From: Frondihabitans peucedani
Lineage (GTDB): Bacteria > Actinomycetota > Actinomycetes > Actinomycetales > Microbacteriaceae
Direction of reading: 5' to 3'
Length of the DNA stretch: 64,000 nt
Assembly: GCF_039537585.1 (NCBI RefSeq)
Contig: NZ_BAABAU010000001.1
Coordinates: 992,001-1,056,000, forward strand
Part shown: positions 7,536-19,309 of the stretch, piece after piece
Numbering within the stretch: position 1 is the first letter of the stretch
Layout: the number at the start of each line of letters is the position of its first letter
The notes under the pieces: generated by a model
Database searches by the model: none
What the model was told of the DNA's origin: nothing
Seen by the model: only the letters and a program-made list of their open reading frames with translations
Position numbers and translations under genes: made by a program

Positions 7536-7577
7536 CTGCTACCGTGACCGAGGTAGCACTGATACCAGGAGGATCCC

Positions 7578-8435
7578 ATGATCGTTGTGACCGGAGCAGG
7601 CGGCCGTCTCGGAGGAGCCGTGCTCACCGAACTGCTCGAGAGGATCGAGCCGAGCGACCTCGGAGTTAGCACTACCCGGCCGGAGGAGTTCGGCGAGCTC
7701 GCCGAGCGCGGGGTCCGGGTCCGGCGCGGCAGCTTCGACGATCCTGCGTCGCTCCGCGAGTCATTCGCCGGGGCCGACCGGCTCCTGGTCGTCTCGGCGC
7801 CGCGTCAGGGCAGTGAGGCGGTCGACGCCCACCGCACAGCGATCGACGCGGCCCGCGACGCCGGCGTGGGGCGCCTCTTCTACACGAGCCACGTCGGGGC
7901 CGACTCCCTGTCCGCGTTCCCGCCGACCGTCACGCACGCCGCGACCGAGGTGCTCCTCGCCGAGAGCGGGGTGCCGTTCACCTCGCTCCGCAACGGCTTC
8001 TACGCCGACACTCCCCTGCGGCTGCTCCAGGGTGCCGCCGAGACCGGCGAGCTCCGCGTGCCCGTCGACGCTCCGGTGTCGTGGACCCAGCACCGCGACC
8101 TCGCGCCCGGGATCGCGAGCCTCCTCGTCGACGAGAGCGTGACCGATCCTGCGATCAATCTCACGGCCGAGGCCGCCTTCGATCTGGACACTCTCGCCGA
8201 CATCGCGTCTGAAGCCCTCGGGCGCAGGATCAGCGTCACGCACCTCGGCGACGACGAGTACCGCGCCGAGCTCACCGCGGCCGGCACCCCCGCGCTCGGC
8301 GTCACCATGATGCTCGGCATCTTCCGGGCCTCGCGGCAGCGTCACCTCGGCATCGTGGATCCGGCGCTCGCCCGACTGATCGGCCGCCCGACCACGTCGC
8401 TCGTCGACACGATCCGCGAGACCCTCGCCGCCTGA
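7578..8435 (+). CDS. NmrA-like NAD(P)-binding protein (quinone oxidoreductase 2 type)
   Basis: 285 residues. The N-terminal TGAGGRLGG (5-13) is an NAD(P)-binding glycine motif of atypical SDRs. RGSFDDPASLRESFAGADRLLVVSAPR and LFYTSHVGAD resemble NmrA/QOR2 proteins, and the SLRNGFYADT and TAEAAFDLDTLADIASEALGR stretches are typical of that group. There is no YxxxK active site, so it may be a redox or cofactor sensor or a quinone reductase. The start ATG follows AGGAGG. It pairs with the divergent TetR regulator, so its expression is probably induced by the ligand of that repressor. Confidence 0.85.
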   Translation: MIVVTGAGGRLGGAVLTELLERIEPSDLGVSTTRPEEFGELAERGVRVRRGSFDDPASLRESFAGADRLLVVSAPRQGSEAVDAHRTAIDAARDAGVGRLFYTSHVGADSLSAFPPTVTHAATEVLLAESGVPFTSLRNGFYADTPLRLLQGAAETGELRVPVDAPVSWTQHRDLAPGIASLLVDESVTDPAINLTAEAAFDLDTLADIASEALGRRISVTHLGDDEYRAELTAAGTPALGVTMMLGIFRASRQRHLGIVDPALARLIGRPTTSLVDTIRETLAA

Positions 8436-8470
8436 CCGCCGGCCCTGCCGGGCCGCGCCCTCTCACGCCA

Positions 8471-8534
8471 AAACCCTCGCGATCGGCTGCCGCGGTGGTC
8501 CTAGGACCACCGTCGCGGCCGATCGCGAGGGTTT
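8471..8534. terminator. 64-bp near-perfect palindrome between convergent genes
   Basis: The arms at 8471-8487 and 8518-8534 (beginning AAACCCTCGCG and ending CGCGAGGGTTT) pair over 17 bp without mismatch. The inner part, centred on CCTAGG at 8500-8505, continues the symmetry with one mismatch and two G-T pairs. It lies between the stops of the NmrA-like gene and secA. A bidirectional terminator is the simplest reading; its length is unusual. Confidence 0.7.
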
Positions 8535-8586
8535 GAGGTGAGGGTTGGGGCAGGTGGGGCGGGCGCGCGGGAGGGGAGGGCGCGGG

Positions 8587-11448
<2,862 letters not shown>

Positions 11449-11547
11449 CGGAAGACTCCCACTGTGTTTGGAACCGGCGCCCGGTCAGAGACCGGCACCG
11501 TCTGCTGTTACCAGCCCGTGATTTTAGCAAGCCTAGTGTCCGCGGCC

Positions 11548-11585
11548 CTGGGAGGCAGCCAAGCGGGAGCTCGACCACCTCCCAG
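11548..11585 (-). terminator. hairpin downstream of hpf
   Basis: CTGGGAGG (11548-11555) pairs with CCTCCCAG (11578-11585) around a 22-base loop, about 18 bases past the hpf stop and upstream of secA. No T run follows. Confidence 0.35.
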
Positions 11586-11602
11586 TGCGGGGGTGGTGCG
11601 GA

Positions 11603-12298
11603 TCAGACGGCGAGGCCGCCGCGGATCGCCATCTCGGTCTCCTGCCGGACCGGCGCGTTGTCGTCGAGGCCGATGACGCCGTAGTCCCAGCCCTTCCGGC
11701 GGTAGACGACGCTCGGGCGACCCGTCTCGGAGTCGGTGAACAGGTAGAAGTCGTGGCCGACGAGCTCCATGTAGTAGAGCGCGTCGTCGACGGTCATCGG
11801 GTCGGAGGCGAAGACCTTCTTGCGGATGACGACGGGGCAGTACTCGTCTTCGGGCTGCTCGGCGTCGGCGTCGACGACCTGGACCGCCCCCGTCCGGACC
11901 TGCTCGAGCGTCGCGGCGTCGGCCGGGACGATCCCCGCGCCGCGGAAGTCGTCGGCGGACGCCTCGTGGAGCGAGGTCGGCCGGTGCTGCCCGCGGTGGA
12001 CCTTCGAGCGGTCCTTCGCTCGGCGGACCCTCTCGACCAGGCGCCCGATGGCGAGGTCGAAGGCCACGTACTTGTCGGATCCGCTCGACTCTGCGCGGAC
12101 GAGCGGGCCGGGGCCGATGAGCGTCAGTTCGACGCGGTCGTCGCCCGCGGCCCCCGACTTCTCGTTGTGACGCGAGACCTTGATCTCGAGCGCCAGTGCT
12201 CGCGGTGCGAGCGAGGCGACCTTGTCGGCTTTCTCTGTGGCGTATTCGCGGAACCGATCGGTGATCCCGACGTTTCGACCCGTTACGGAAATGTCCAT
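11603..12298 (-). CDS. hpf: ribosome hibernation-promoting factor, long form
   Basis: 231 residues. The N-terminal S30AE domain (about 1-100) starts MDISVTGRNVGITDRFREYATEKADK, and the C-terminal dimerisation domain (about 170-231) contains DDALYYMELVGHDFYLFTD and VVYRRKGWDYGVI. The long form joins two 70S ribosomes into inactive 100S particles in stationary phase. The ATG at 12298 was chosen because GGGAG precedes it and S30AE begins there; the frame stays open to 12379. Placement next to secA and the comF-like gene matches Rv3241c. Confidence 0.95.
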   Translation of the reverse strand: MDISVTGRNVGITDRFREYATEKADKVASLAPRALALEIKVSRHNEKSGAAGDDRVELTLIGPGPLVRAESSGSDKYVAFDLAIGRLVERVRRAKDRSKVHRGQHRPTSLHEASADDFRGAGIVPADAATLEQVRTGAVQVVDADAEQPEDEYCPVVIRKKVFASDPMTVDDALYYMELVGHDFYLFTDSETGRPSVVYRRKGWDYGVIGLDDNAPVRQETEMAIRGGLAV

Positions 12299-12466
12299 GA
12301 CGTTCTCCCAGCCACTCTGGCGTGCCGCCATTCTGGTAGGCGGACTTCCTTTCACGCCGCGTAGGCCCACCGTAGCCATCCGGCCCTCTCGGTGTCACGC
12401 GATATTCACCTTTTGGACGCCTGCACACGCTCCTCCCATGAACGCCAGAGGAGGGCCTCACCCGGA

Positions 12467-13231
12467 TCACGGGTTCTTCGCAGAGGCGAGCGGCGTGGCG
12501 GCGAGACAGCACGCGGCCACGACGTCGGCCCCCGCCTCTCGCGCTGCGCGGACCGCCTCCACGAGCGTCGCCCCGGTCGTCGCGACGTCGTCGACGATCA
12601 CCACGCGTCGACCAGCCCAGAACGCCGGGCACCGGATCGTCCCCTCCCTCGTGCGGAGCCTCTCCGACCGCGACCTCGACTTCTGAGACCCCGACGAGCG
12701 CAGGATCGCCAGCCCCGGCCTCGCGACCACCGCTCCCGCCGCCCGCGCGACGAGGTCGACGGGGTCGTAGCCGCGTCGCCTCCGTCCGGCGCGCGAGGGC
12801 GGCACGGCCAGGACCGCGATCGGCCCGGCTCCCCCGGTCGGCGCGGGCGAGGCGAGGCGCCCGACCTCCGCAAGGGCGGCGCCGAGCGCTGGCCCCAGCG
12901 TCGCTGCGAGCCGGAAGCGGCCCGCCTGCTTGAACTCCAGGACGACGTCGCGGACGACGCCCTCGTACACCAGCGCGGACACGAGCGGCGTGCCGTCGGG
13001 CAGCCCGGTCACCCGGACGTCTCCTCGCAGCTTCGACCGGCAGCGCGGGCAGAGCTCGATGTCGGGCGCGCCACAGCCCGCGCAGTCGCAAGGCGCGACC
13101 AGCGCCAGGGCGCCGCGGAGGGCCGGCAGCACGGCGCCCCACGCGCCACGGAGGGCGGGCAGCACGCCGCGCCGGAGGAGGGGCGCGAGGGGTCGGGCGG
13201 GGGCGGGGAGAGACGAGGCGGGAAGGGGCAC
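12467..13231 (-). CDS. ComF family phosphoribosyltransferase-like protein
   Basis: 254 residues from the GTG at 13231; a GTG at 13165 is also possible. An N-terminal zinc ribbon CDCAGCGAPDIELCPRC is followed by a type I phosphoribosyltransferase fold with the PRPP loop VVIVDDVATTGATLVEA near the C-terminus and RRRRGYDPVDLVARA before it. In naturally competent bacteria ComFC acts in DNA uptake or recombination; the role in actinobacteria is unproven. The same gene (Rv3242c) lies between hpf and lpqB in M. tuberculosis. A strong hairpin separates it from lpqB. Confidence 0.88.
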   Translation of the reverse strand: MPLPASSLPAPARPLAPLLRRGVLPALRGAWGAVLPALRGALALVAPCDCAGCGAPDIELCPRCRSKLRGDVRVTGLPDGTPLVSALVYEGVVRDVVLEFKQAGRFRLAATLGPALGAALAEVGRLASPAPTGGAGPIAVLAVPPSRAGRRRRGYDPVDLVARAAGAVVARPGLAILRSSGSQKSRSRSERLRTREGTIRCPAFWAGRRVVIVDDVATTGATLVEAVRAAREAGADVVAACCLAATPLASAKNP

Positions 13232-13280
13232 GGGGACAGCGTGCCCGGCCGGGATCCTGCGCGGGCTCGGCCCTGCGAAT

Positions 13281-13307
13281 CTGGGGAGAGCCCGGCGCTC
13301 TCCCCAG
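13281..13307 (-). terminator. hairpin after lpqB
   Basis: An 11-bp perfect stem, CTGGGGAGAGC / GCTCTCCCCAG, with a 5-base loop begins 5 bases past the lpqB stop. No U run follows, but stem length and place fit termination of the mtrA-mtrB-lpqB transcript. Confidence 0.65.
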
Positions 13308-13311
13308 GCCG

Positions 13312-14997
13312 CTAGCGCTGGGTCGCGAGGAGGTCGGCTGAGATGCCCGTGTCTTCCCAGCCGTTGCCGCGGGGCTCCAGGAGGTCTCCCGCGGCGGTCA
13401 GCACGCGGACGCGGTCGGCGCCGTTCCCGCCGACGATCTCGACGCCCGTGCCCGAGGGGCGGCCGAGGTCGGTCGTCTCGCCGCCGACGTCGTCCTCGGA
13501 GACGAGCGAGTCGCCGGCGTCGTTGGTCGAGAGGGTCGCGACGGTCAGCTCGTCTACCCAGGTGACCGAGACCGGGTTCCCCGCCGGGGGCGTGAGCTCG
13601 AGCGGGTCGCCGAGCTTCGTGGGCACGTGGTCGCCGTCGCGGATGATCGCCGCCACGAGGAGCCGGGTGACGCCGTCGGCGTTCAGGAGGAGCACGATCC
13701 TGGTTCCGTCTCTCGACACCTTGAACGAGATGAGCCGCTGGTCGGTCGGCAGAGACGACGTGACGGGGTGGGCGACGCCCTCGAGCGAGTACGCGGTGAG
13801 CGACCGGGGTGCGTCGGACTTCGCGCTCCAGACGTAGCCGAGGTCGTCGAGCGACGGGTCGACGAGCCCCGAGCGGGAGTCGACCTTGCGGGCGACGCCG
13901 TCCTCCTTGACCGCGAACACCCCGGAGGGCGAGCCGACCGCGGCGACGTTCTGCTTCGTCGCGAGCTCGACCGACGTCGGGTCGAGCGCGGTCACCGCCT
14001 TGGTGAGTCCGTCGATCGGCGAGATCGACGTCGGGCTCGCCCAGCCGAACTGGCCCTTCGCGATCACGAGCGGCCGCGCGTCGACCGTCGGGTTCGTCTG
14101 CGGCAGGGCGCTGGAGTCGGGGATCGACAGCGCGTTGCCCTCGACGCTCACGTCGACCGCGCTCACCGTCGCCACCGTCGCGAGGCTCGCGAGGAGCTGA
14201 GCGTGCATCCTGGAGCGCGCGGTCGAGTCGGCCGAGATGGCGTCGCGGGTGAGGTCGACCTTCGCCGTCCCCGACGAGACGGTGACCGACCCGAGCGAGA
14301 GCTGCGTGCCCTCGGGGAACGCCGACACCACGGCGCCGCGCAGCCAGGTCGACGGCCCGGCGAGGAGCGCCGTGACGATCCGGGTCGTCGTCGAGGTGCG
14401 GGCGAGGAACCACCGCTGGTCGGGCACGAGGTACGTGTAGGTCGGGTCGAAGAAGTAGACGGCGTGCGGCCGGAAGACGAGGTCGAAGTTGGCCGTCGAG
14501 AGCTGGATGCCGTCGGGCGCGTAGCTCAGCCGCCACTCCTTGTCGACCTTCACGAACTTGAAGCTGAGGTCGGTGGAAGTCGACGGCGGCGACTCCGTGT
14601 AGTGCCCCTCGGCGTCGACCGTGGCTGCGCTCTGCACGGTGAAGGTCGCCTGCGAGTCCGAGGTCGACGAGAAGGCACCCGAGCCCTGGCGCACGATGAC
14701 GCCGGCGCGCGGATTCCACTTCTTGGCGAACGAGTCGGTGAGGTACTCGCGCGCGACCGCGTAGTCGCCCTGCGAACCGGTGCCGGCGGCGACGAAACCG
14801 CGCAGGATCCGCTCCTGGTCGCTCCCGGGCACCGGGCCGGAGGGGAGGTACTCGATGTCGCTCTGCACGTTGCTCGTGATCGGGTCGCCGGTCTGCACTC
14901 CCCCGGTCGACGGGATGCTCGCGCACCCGGCGAGCGCGAGCGCTGCGACGATGCCCACGGCCACGAGCCGGACGCGGCGGGAGAGGCTCCGGATCAT
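13312..14997 (-). CDS. lpqB: lipoprotein LpqB, partner of MtrB
   Basis: 561 residues. The N-terminal signal ends in the lipobox ALALAGC (C25 is lipidated). A GerMN domain (about 200-330, with VTALLAGPSTWLRGAV) is followed by a beta-propeller-like C-terminal region. LpqB sits on the outer face of the membrane and modulates MtrB in mycobacteria. The ATG at 14997 overlaps the mtrB stop by four bases (ATGA), so translation is coupled. Order mtrA-mtrB-lpqB is the conserved actinobacterial one. Confidence 0.96.
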   Translation of the reverse strand: MIRSLSRRVRLVAVGIVAALALAGCASIPSTGGVQTGDPITSNVQSDIEYLPSGPVPGSDQERILRGFVAAGTGSQGDYAVAREYLTDSFAKKWNPRAGVIVRQGSGAFSSTSDSQATFTVQSAATVDAEGHYTESPPSTSTDLSFKFVKVDKEWRLSYAPDGIQLSTANFDLVFRPHAVYFFDPTYTYLVPDQRWFLARTSTTTRIVTALLAGPSTWLRGAVVSAFPEGTQLSLGSVTVSSGTAKVDLTRDAISADSTARSRMHAQLLASLATVATVSAVDVSVEGNALSIPDSSALPQTNPTVDARPLVIAKGQFGWASPTSISPIDGLTKAVTALDPTSVELATKQNVAAVGSPSGVFAVKEDGVARKVDSRSGLVDPSLDDLGYVWSAKSDAPRSLTAYSLEGVAHPVTSSLPTDQRLISFKVSRDGTRIVLLLNADGVTRLLVAAIIRDGDHVPTKLGDPLELTPPAGNPVSVTWVDELTVATLSTNDAGDSLVSEDDVGGETTDLGRPSGTGVEIVGGNGADRVRVLTAAGDLLEPRGNGWEDTGISADLLATQR

Positions 14998-16601
14998 CGG
15001 CCGCCTCCCTCGGGCTCGCTCCGCCGGCGCTCGTCGAGCGCGATCGGAGACGTCGTGATGGTAGCTCCTCGACGTCGGGGAAGCGTGACGACGAAGCGGG
15101 TGCCGATCCCGGGCTCCGACCAGACCTCGAGGCTGCCGCCGTGGAGCACGGCGTCCTCCCGGCTGATCGAGAGGCCGAGACCGGTGCCGCCGATGGTGCG
15201 CTTCCTCGACGGATCGGCCCGCCAGAAGCGGTCGAAGACGCGCTCCGTGAAGGCCGGGATCATGCCGGCGCCGTGGTCGTCGACGGCGATCGCGACGGCC
15301 GAGGCGTCGCTGTCGACGACGACCTCGATCGGACGGCCCTCCCCGTGCTCGATGGCGTTGCCGACGAGGTTCCGCAGGATCCTGCGCACCCGTCTCGGGT
15401 CGATCTCCGCATCGAAGTAGCCGCCGCGCGCGGTCACCGTGAGCGTCGACCCGGTACCCTCGGCGAGCGGGTAGAACTCGTCGACGCTCTGCTCGACGAG
15501 ACGGACGATCGCCACCGGCTCCGTCTCGAGCTCCACGGCTCCGGCATCGAAGCGGGAGATCTCGAGGAGGTCGGCGAGGAGGGTCTCGAAGCGGTCGACC
15601 TGCGTGTGGAGGAGCTCGGCCGTGCGCGCGGCGGCGGGATCGAACGTGTCGCGGTTGTCGTACAGCATGTCGCCGGCCAGCCGGATCGTGGTCAGCGGCG
15701 TCCGCAGCTCGTGCGAGACGTCGGAGACGAAGCGCTGCTGCATGCGCGACAGGTCGGCGAGCTGCTCGATCTGGCGCTGCATCGCGTCGGCCATGCCGTT
15801 GAAGGAGCGGCCGAGGGTCGCGATGACGTCCTGGCCGGCCTCCGGGATCCGCTCCTCGAGGTGGCCCGCGGCGATCTTCTGACTGGTGGCGGCGGCGATC
15901 CTGATCGGTCCGACCACGAGCCGGACGACCACGTACGTGATCACCGCGATGAGGAGCACCAGGGCGATCGAGCCGATGGCGAGGGTCTGCTGCATGAAGT
16001 CGAGCGTCTTCTGCGCGTCGGCGAGGTCGTAGACGAGGTACAGCTCGTACTGCCCCGCCGTCGGGACCTGGAGCGTCGAGCCCACCGCGATGCCCGGAGA
16101 GCGCCCGCTGCTCGTCGTCAGCTCGACCGCCTGCAGGTGCAGCTTCTCGGTCTCGCCGGCGACCGCCGAGCGCATCGCCTTCGAGATCGACGAGTTCGGG
16201 AAGTCGGGGCTGGCGATGTTCTGGATCGTCTGCGAGGTGGTCTGGCCGGGGGTCCGCAGGATCGCGATGCTCGTCCCGCCCGGGCTCGACGTCGACGACA
16301 GGATCGCCGACTGGGCCTGGTTCTGCAGGGAGTCGAGCTCGACCTGGTTGTTGTCCTCGGTGGCGGTCGCCGAGTCGAAGATGTTCTGGGCGAGCTGCGT
16401 CGCCCGCTGCGACTCCGACTCGATCTGCTGGCGGCGCTGCTCGTACACGTTGGTGCCGATGCTCACCGAGATGGAGGCGCCGATGATCGTGACCGCGATC
16501 CCCGACAGGATCACGGTGATGGCGATGGTGCGGAACTCCAGCGACGAGCGCCACAGGCCGAGGAACCGCCTCAGCCACCTCCGCCACGGGACCGGGCGCA
16601 C
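14994..16601 (-). CDS. mtrB: MtrB sensor histidine kinase
   Basis: 535 residues. TM1 is at about 24-48, an extracellular sensor at about 50-205, TM2 at about 206-229, and a HAMP linker follows. The HisKA box FVSDVSHELRTPLTTIRLAG places the phosphoacceptor near H297, and the ATPase has RNLVGNAIEHGEG, DHGAGM and GTGLGLSI. With MtrA it controls cell-wall metabolism, division and osmotic responses in actinobacteria. The GTG start at 16601 lies 6 bases after the mtrA stop. Confidence 0.97.
   Translation of the reverse strand: MRPVPWRRWLRRFLGLWRSSLEFRTIAITVILSGIAVTIIGASISVSIGTNVYEQRRQQIESESQRATQLAQNIFDSATATEDNNQVELDSLQNQAQSAILSSTSSPGGTSIAILRTPGQTTSQTIQNIASPDFPNSSISKAMRSAVAGETEKLHLQAVELTTSSGRSPGIAVGSTLQVPTAGQYELYLVYDLADAQKTLDFMQQTLAIGSIALVLLIAVITYVVVRLVVGPIRIAAATSQKIAAGHLEERIPEAGQDVIATLGRSFNGMADAMQRQIEQLADLSRMQQRFVSDVSHELRTPLTTIRLAGDMLYDNRDTFDPAAARTAELLHTQVDRFETLLADLLEISRFDAGAVELETEPVAIVRLVEQSVDEFYPLAEGTGSTLTVTARGGYFDAEIDPRRVRRILRNLVGNAIEHGEGRPIEVVVDSDASAVAIAVDDHGAGMIPAFTERVFDRFWRADPSRKRTIGGTGLGLSISREDAVLHGGSLEVWSEPGIGTRFVVTLPRRRGATITTSPIALDERRRSEPEGGGR
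15373..15384. other. GCAGGATCCTGC, palindromic double of the repeated word
   Basis: Two overlapping copies of the octamer GCAGGATC form a 12-base palindrome inside mtrB. The same palindrome occurs at 28556-28567 in an intergenic region. See the finding on the repeated word. Confidence 0.8.
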
Positions 16602-16607
16602 GGTCGG

Positions 16608-17297
16608 CTAGACGCTCGCGCCGGCCCGGTAGCCGACGCCGCGCACGGTGCTCACGATGCGCGGGTTGTCGGGGTCGTGCTCGACCTTGGCGCGGAGGCG
16701 CTGCACGTGCACGTTGACCAGCCGGGTGTCGGCCTTGTAGTGGTAGCCCCAGACCTGCTCGAGCAGCATCTCGCGGGTGAACACCTGCTGCGGCTTCGAC
16801 GCGAGGGCGAGGAGGAGCTCGAACTCCAGCGGGGTGAGGTTGATGACGTCGTCGCCGCGGCGCACCTCGTGGGCTGCGACGTCGACGGTGAGGTCGCCGA
16901 CCGTCAAGGTGTCGCTGGCCGACTCGGGTGCGGGGCGCAGGCGCGTGCGGATCCGGGCGACGAGCTCTTTGGGGTTGAACGGCTTGACGACGTAGTCGTC
17001 GGCGCCCGACTCGAGGCCGCGGACGACGTCGGTGGTGTCGCTCTTGGCCGTCAGCATGATGATCGGCACGCCGCTCTCGGCGCGGAGGGCGCGACACACC
17101 TCGATGCCGTCGAGCCCGGGCAGCATGAGGTCGAGGAGCACGAGATCTGGCGTGGTCTCGTGGAACGCGTCGAGGGCCGCGGCGCCGTCGCCGCAGAAGG
17201 AGGGATCGAAGCCGTCGGCCCGGAGCACGATGCCGATCATCTCGGCGAGCGCAGGATCGTCGTCTACCACCAGGATTCGCGGGGTCATGATCTCCAC
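16608..17297 (-). CDS. mtrA: MtrA response regulator (OmpR family)
   Basis: 229 residues. The receiver domain (1-120) has the acidic pair DDDP, the phospho-accepting aspartate in LVLLDLMLPG and the lysine in VVKPFNPKE. The winged-helix effector (about 130-229) ends VNVHVQRLRAKVEHDPDNPRIVSTVRGVGYRAG, nearly identical to mycobacterial MtrA. The GTG at 17297 was chosen because the M. tuberculosis protein has the same short MxxM lead and GGGAG precedes it; an ATG nine bases later is the alternative. First gene of the mtrA-mtrB-lpqB operon. Confidence 0.97.
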   Translation of the reverse strand: MEIMTPRILVVDDDPALAEMIGIVLRADGFDPSFCGDGAAALDAFHETTPDLVLLDLMLPGLDGIEVCRALRAESGVPIIMLTAKSDTTDVVRGLESGADDYVVKPFNPKELVARIRTRLRPAPESASDTLTVGDLTVDVAAHEVRRGDDVINLTPLEFELLLALASKPQQVFTREMLLEQVWGYHYKADTRLVNVHVQRLRAKVEHDPDNPRIVSTVRGVGYRAGASV

Positions 17298-17453
17298 AGG
17301 TAAGCTCCCGCGCCGGACGGTGCGGGTCTGCCCACACTAGCGAACGCCCCCTCGGAGTCCGCGACCCGCTTTTGCGGGTGGCTCCGGCGCAGAGGGCTGT
17401 GGAACACTGAATCGTCCGGTGCGGACGACCACGCCGACGATGTCCGGGGGAGC

Positions 17454-18668
17454 ATGAGCGATCGAGGCAGCTGGGCGACGCCCGGCGACGACGGGGACGA
17501 CGAGCGGCCGCGCGGCGAGCAGTCGGGTGCCCCGCAGTCGGGTGTCCCGCAGCCTCCGCCGCAGCAGCCCTCCGGCGGCCCGCAGCAGCCGTGGGGCCCG
17601 CCCGCGACCGCGTGGGCGCCTCCCCCGCGGCCAGGCCTCGTCCCCCTGCGCCCGCTCACCCTCGGCGACATCCTCGGCGCGGCCTTCCGGGTCTTCCGCC
17701 GGAACCCGCGCACGACGCTGGGCACGTCGCTCCTGTTCAACATCCTGTCGTTCCTCGTCAGCGGTCTCGTCCTCGGAGGCGCCGCCTTCGCCGCGTACAC
17801 CCGCATCAGCGGTGCGCTCCCCCAGGATCGCGACCGCCTGCTCCCCGGCACGATCGCCGGGGTCGCCGCGGCCGTCCTCGTGCCCCTCTTCCTCACCGTC
17901 GTCGTCCAGGCGCTCCTGCAGGCCGTGTTCGTGCTCGAGACGTCGCACCAGGTGGTGGGCGAGAAGATGCGGCTCCCGGGGCTCCTCCGCCAGGCCCGAG
18001 GGCGGATCCGGGCCCTGGTGGGCTGGGTGATCCTGCTCGGTCTCGCGTTCTTCGTCGCGTTCGCGCTCATCGCCGGCGTCGTCGCCCTGCTCGCCGTCTT
18101 CGGGGGCCGAGGCGGGGCGGTCGGCGCCGTCGTGATCGGCCTGATCGGGTTCCTCGGAGTGGTCGTCCTCGCGGTCTGGATCGGCGTGAAGACGGCGCTG
18201 GTGCCGAGCATCCTGCTGCTGGAGCGTCTGACCATCCGCCAGGCCGTCGCGCGTTCGTGGTCGCTGACCCGCCAGAGCTTCTGGAGGGTCTTCGGCATCA
18301 TCGCCCTCGTCACGGTGATCGTCGGGACCGCTGCCAACGTCGTGGGCGCGCCCGTGTCGTTCCTCGCTCAGATCGGCGGCGGGCTCGTGCAGCCGAACGG
18401 GTCGGTGGGCGACACGAGCGCGGTCGTCACCTTCATCGTCGTGTCGCTCGTCGGCAACCTCCTCACCGTGCTGATCCAGGCCATCGGAGCGGTGATCCAG
18501 TCGGCGACCGTGGCCCTCCTCTACATCGACCTGCGCATCCGCCGCGAGGGGCTCGACCTCGAGCTGCTCCGCTACGTGGAGCTGCGCACCGCCGGCGCGA
18601 CGCCGCTGCCCGACCCGTACCGCACTCCCGACCCGTACCACACTCCCGACGGGCCCGCCCGACCGTGA
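17454..18668 (+). CDS. multi-span membrane protein (glycerophosphodiester phosphodiesterase membrane-domain type)
   Basis: 404 residues. The first 65 are rich in proline, glutamine and glycine; then about six hydrophobic helices follow from about 95 to 365. LGDILGAAFRVFRRNPRTTLGTSL and LTIRQAVARSWSLTRQSFWRVFGI are typical of the actinobacterial membrane proteins annotated as the membrane domain of glycerophosphoryl diester phosphodiesterase. There is no catalytic domain. It begins an operon of seven conserved genes ending with RDD and is divergent from mtrA. The stop overlaps the next start (GTGA). Tandem DPYxTP repeats lie near the C-terminus. Confidence 0.8.
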   Translation: MSDRGSWATPGDDGDDERPRGEQSGAPQSGVPQPPPQQPSGGPQQPWGPPATAWAPPPRPGLVPLRPLTLGDILGAAFRVFRRNPRTTLGTSLLFNILSFLVSGLVLGGAAFAAYTRISGALPQDRDRLLPGTIAGVAAAVLVPLFLTVVVQALLQAVFVLETSHQVVGEKMRLPGLLRQARGRIRALVGWVILLGLAFFVAFALIAGVVALLAVFGGRGGAVGAVVIGLIGFLGVVVLAVWIGVKTALVPSILLLERLTIRQAVARSWSLTRQSFWRVFGIIALVTVIVGTAANVVGAPVSFLAQIGGGLVQPNGSVGDTSAVVTFIVVSLVGNLLTVLIQAIGAVIQSATVALLYIDLRIRREGLDLELLRYVELRTAGATPLPDPYRTPDPYHTPDGPARP

Positions 18669-19309
18669 CGGCACCCCTCGCGCCCTCCGCCGACGAGGCA
18701 CGGCGCTGGCTCCAGGAGGAGCTGGCGAAGCCCGGGTACAGCGGCGCGCGCCCGGGCCTTCTCGACAGGCTGGCCACGGCGTTCTCGGACTGGCTCGACT
18801 CCCTGCGCTTCGGGGGCGTCTCCGGCTCGCCGGCCCTCCTGCTCGTCGTGCTGCTGGCCCTCGTGATCGCGGGTCTCGTCGTCCTGTTCGGCATCTACGG
18901 CCTGCCGCGCCTGAATCGACGGTCGACGAGAGCCGACGCGCTCTTCGGCGACGACGACACCCGGCCGGCCCGCGACCTGCGGGCCTCGGCCGAGCGCGCA
19001 GCGGCGGAGGGCGACTTCGACCTGGCCGTCGTCGAGACCTACCGGGCACTCGCCAGGGCCCTCTCGGAGCGCGGGCTCGTCGCCACCTCCCCCGGCACGA
19101 CGGCGCACTCCTTCGCTATCCGCGCGGCGGTCGTGTTCGAGTCGCGACGCGCGTCGATCCTCGACGCCGCCCGGGTGTTCGACGGGGTCCGGTACCTCGA
19201 CCGCGTCGCGGCGGAGGACGACTACGTCCGGCTCCGCGACCTCGACCGCGAACTCGAGGCGACTCCCGTCGACACCCGCGTCCGCTCGAGCGCCGGAGCC
19301 CTGTCGTGA
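18665..19309 (+). CDS. DUF4129 domain protein
   Basis: 214 residues from GTG 18665, which overlaps the preceding stop. One transmembrane helix (about 59-82) separates a short N-terminal part from a C-terminal cytoplasmic DUF4129 domain with DFDLAVVETYRALARALSERGL and GTTAHSFA. DUF4129 proteins accompany MoxR-DUF58 systems and are often related to transglutaminase-type partners, but no catalytic domain is present here. Confidence 0.85.
   Translation: MTAPLAPSADEARRWLQEELAKPGYSGARPGLLDRLATAFSDWLDSLRFGGVSGSPALLLVVLLALVIAGLVVLFGIYGLPRLNRRSTRADALFGDDDTRPARDLRASAERAAAEGDFDLAVVETYRALARALSERGLVATSPGTTAHSFAIRAAVVFESRRASILDAARVFDGVRYLDRVAAEDDYVRLRDLDRELEATPVDTRVRSSAGALS

Noticed and set aside
13312-17337. 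A single 1341-codon frame spanning mtrA, mtrB and lpqB
   Set aside because: The first two thirds are the wrong frame of mtrA and mtrB; only the end is LpqB, which starts at 14997 with a lipobox signal.
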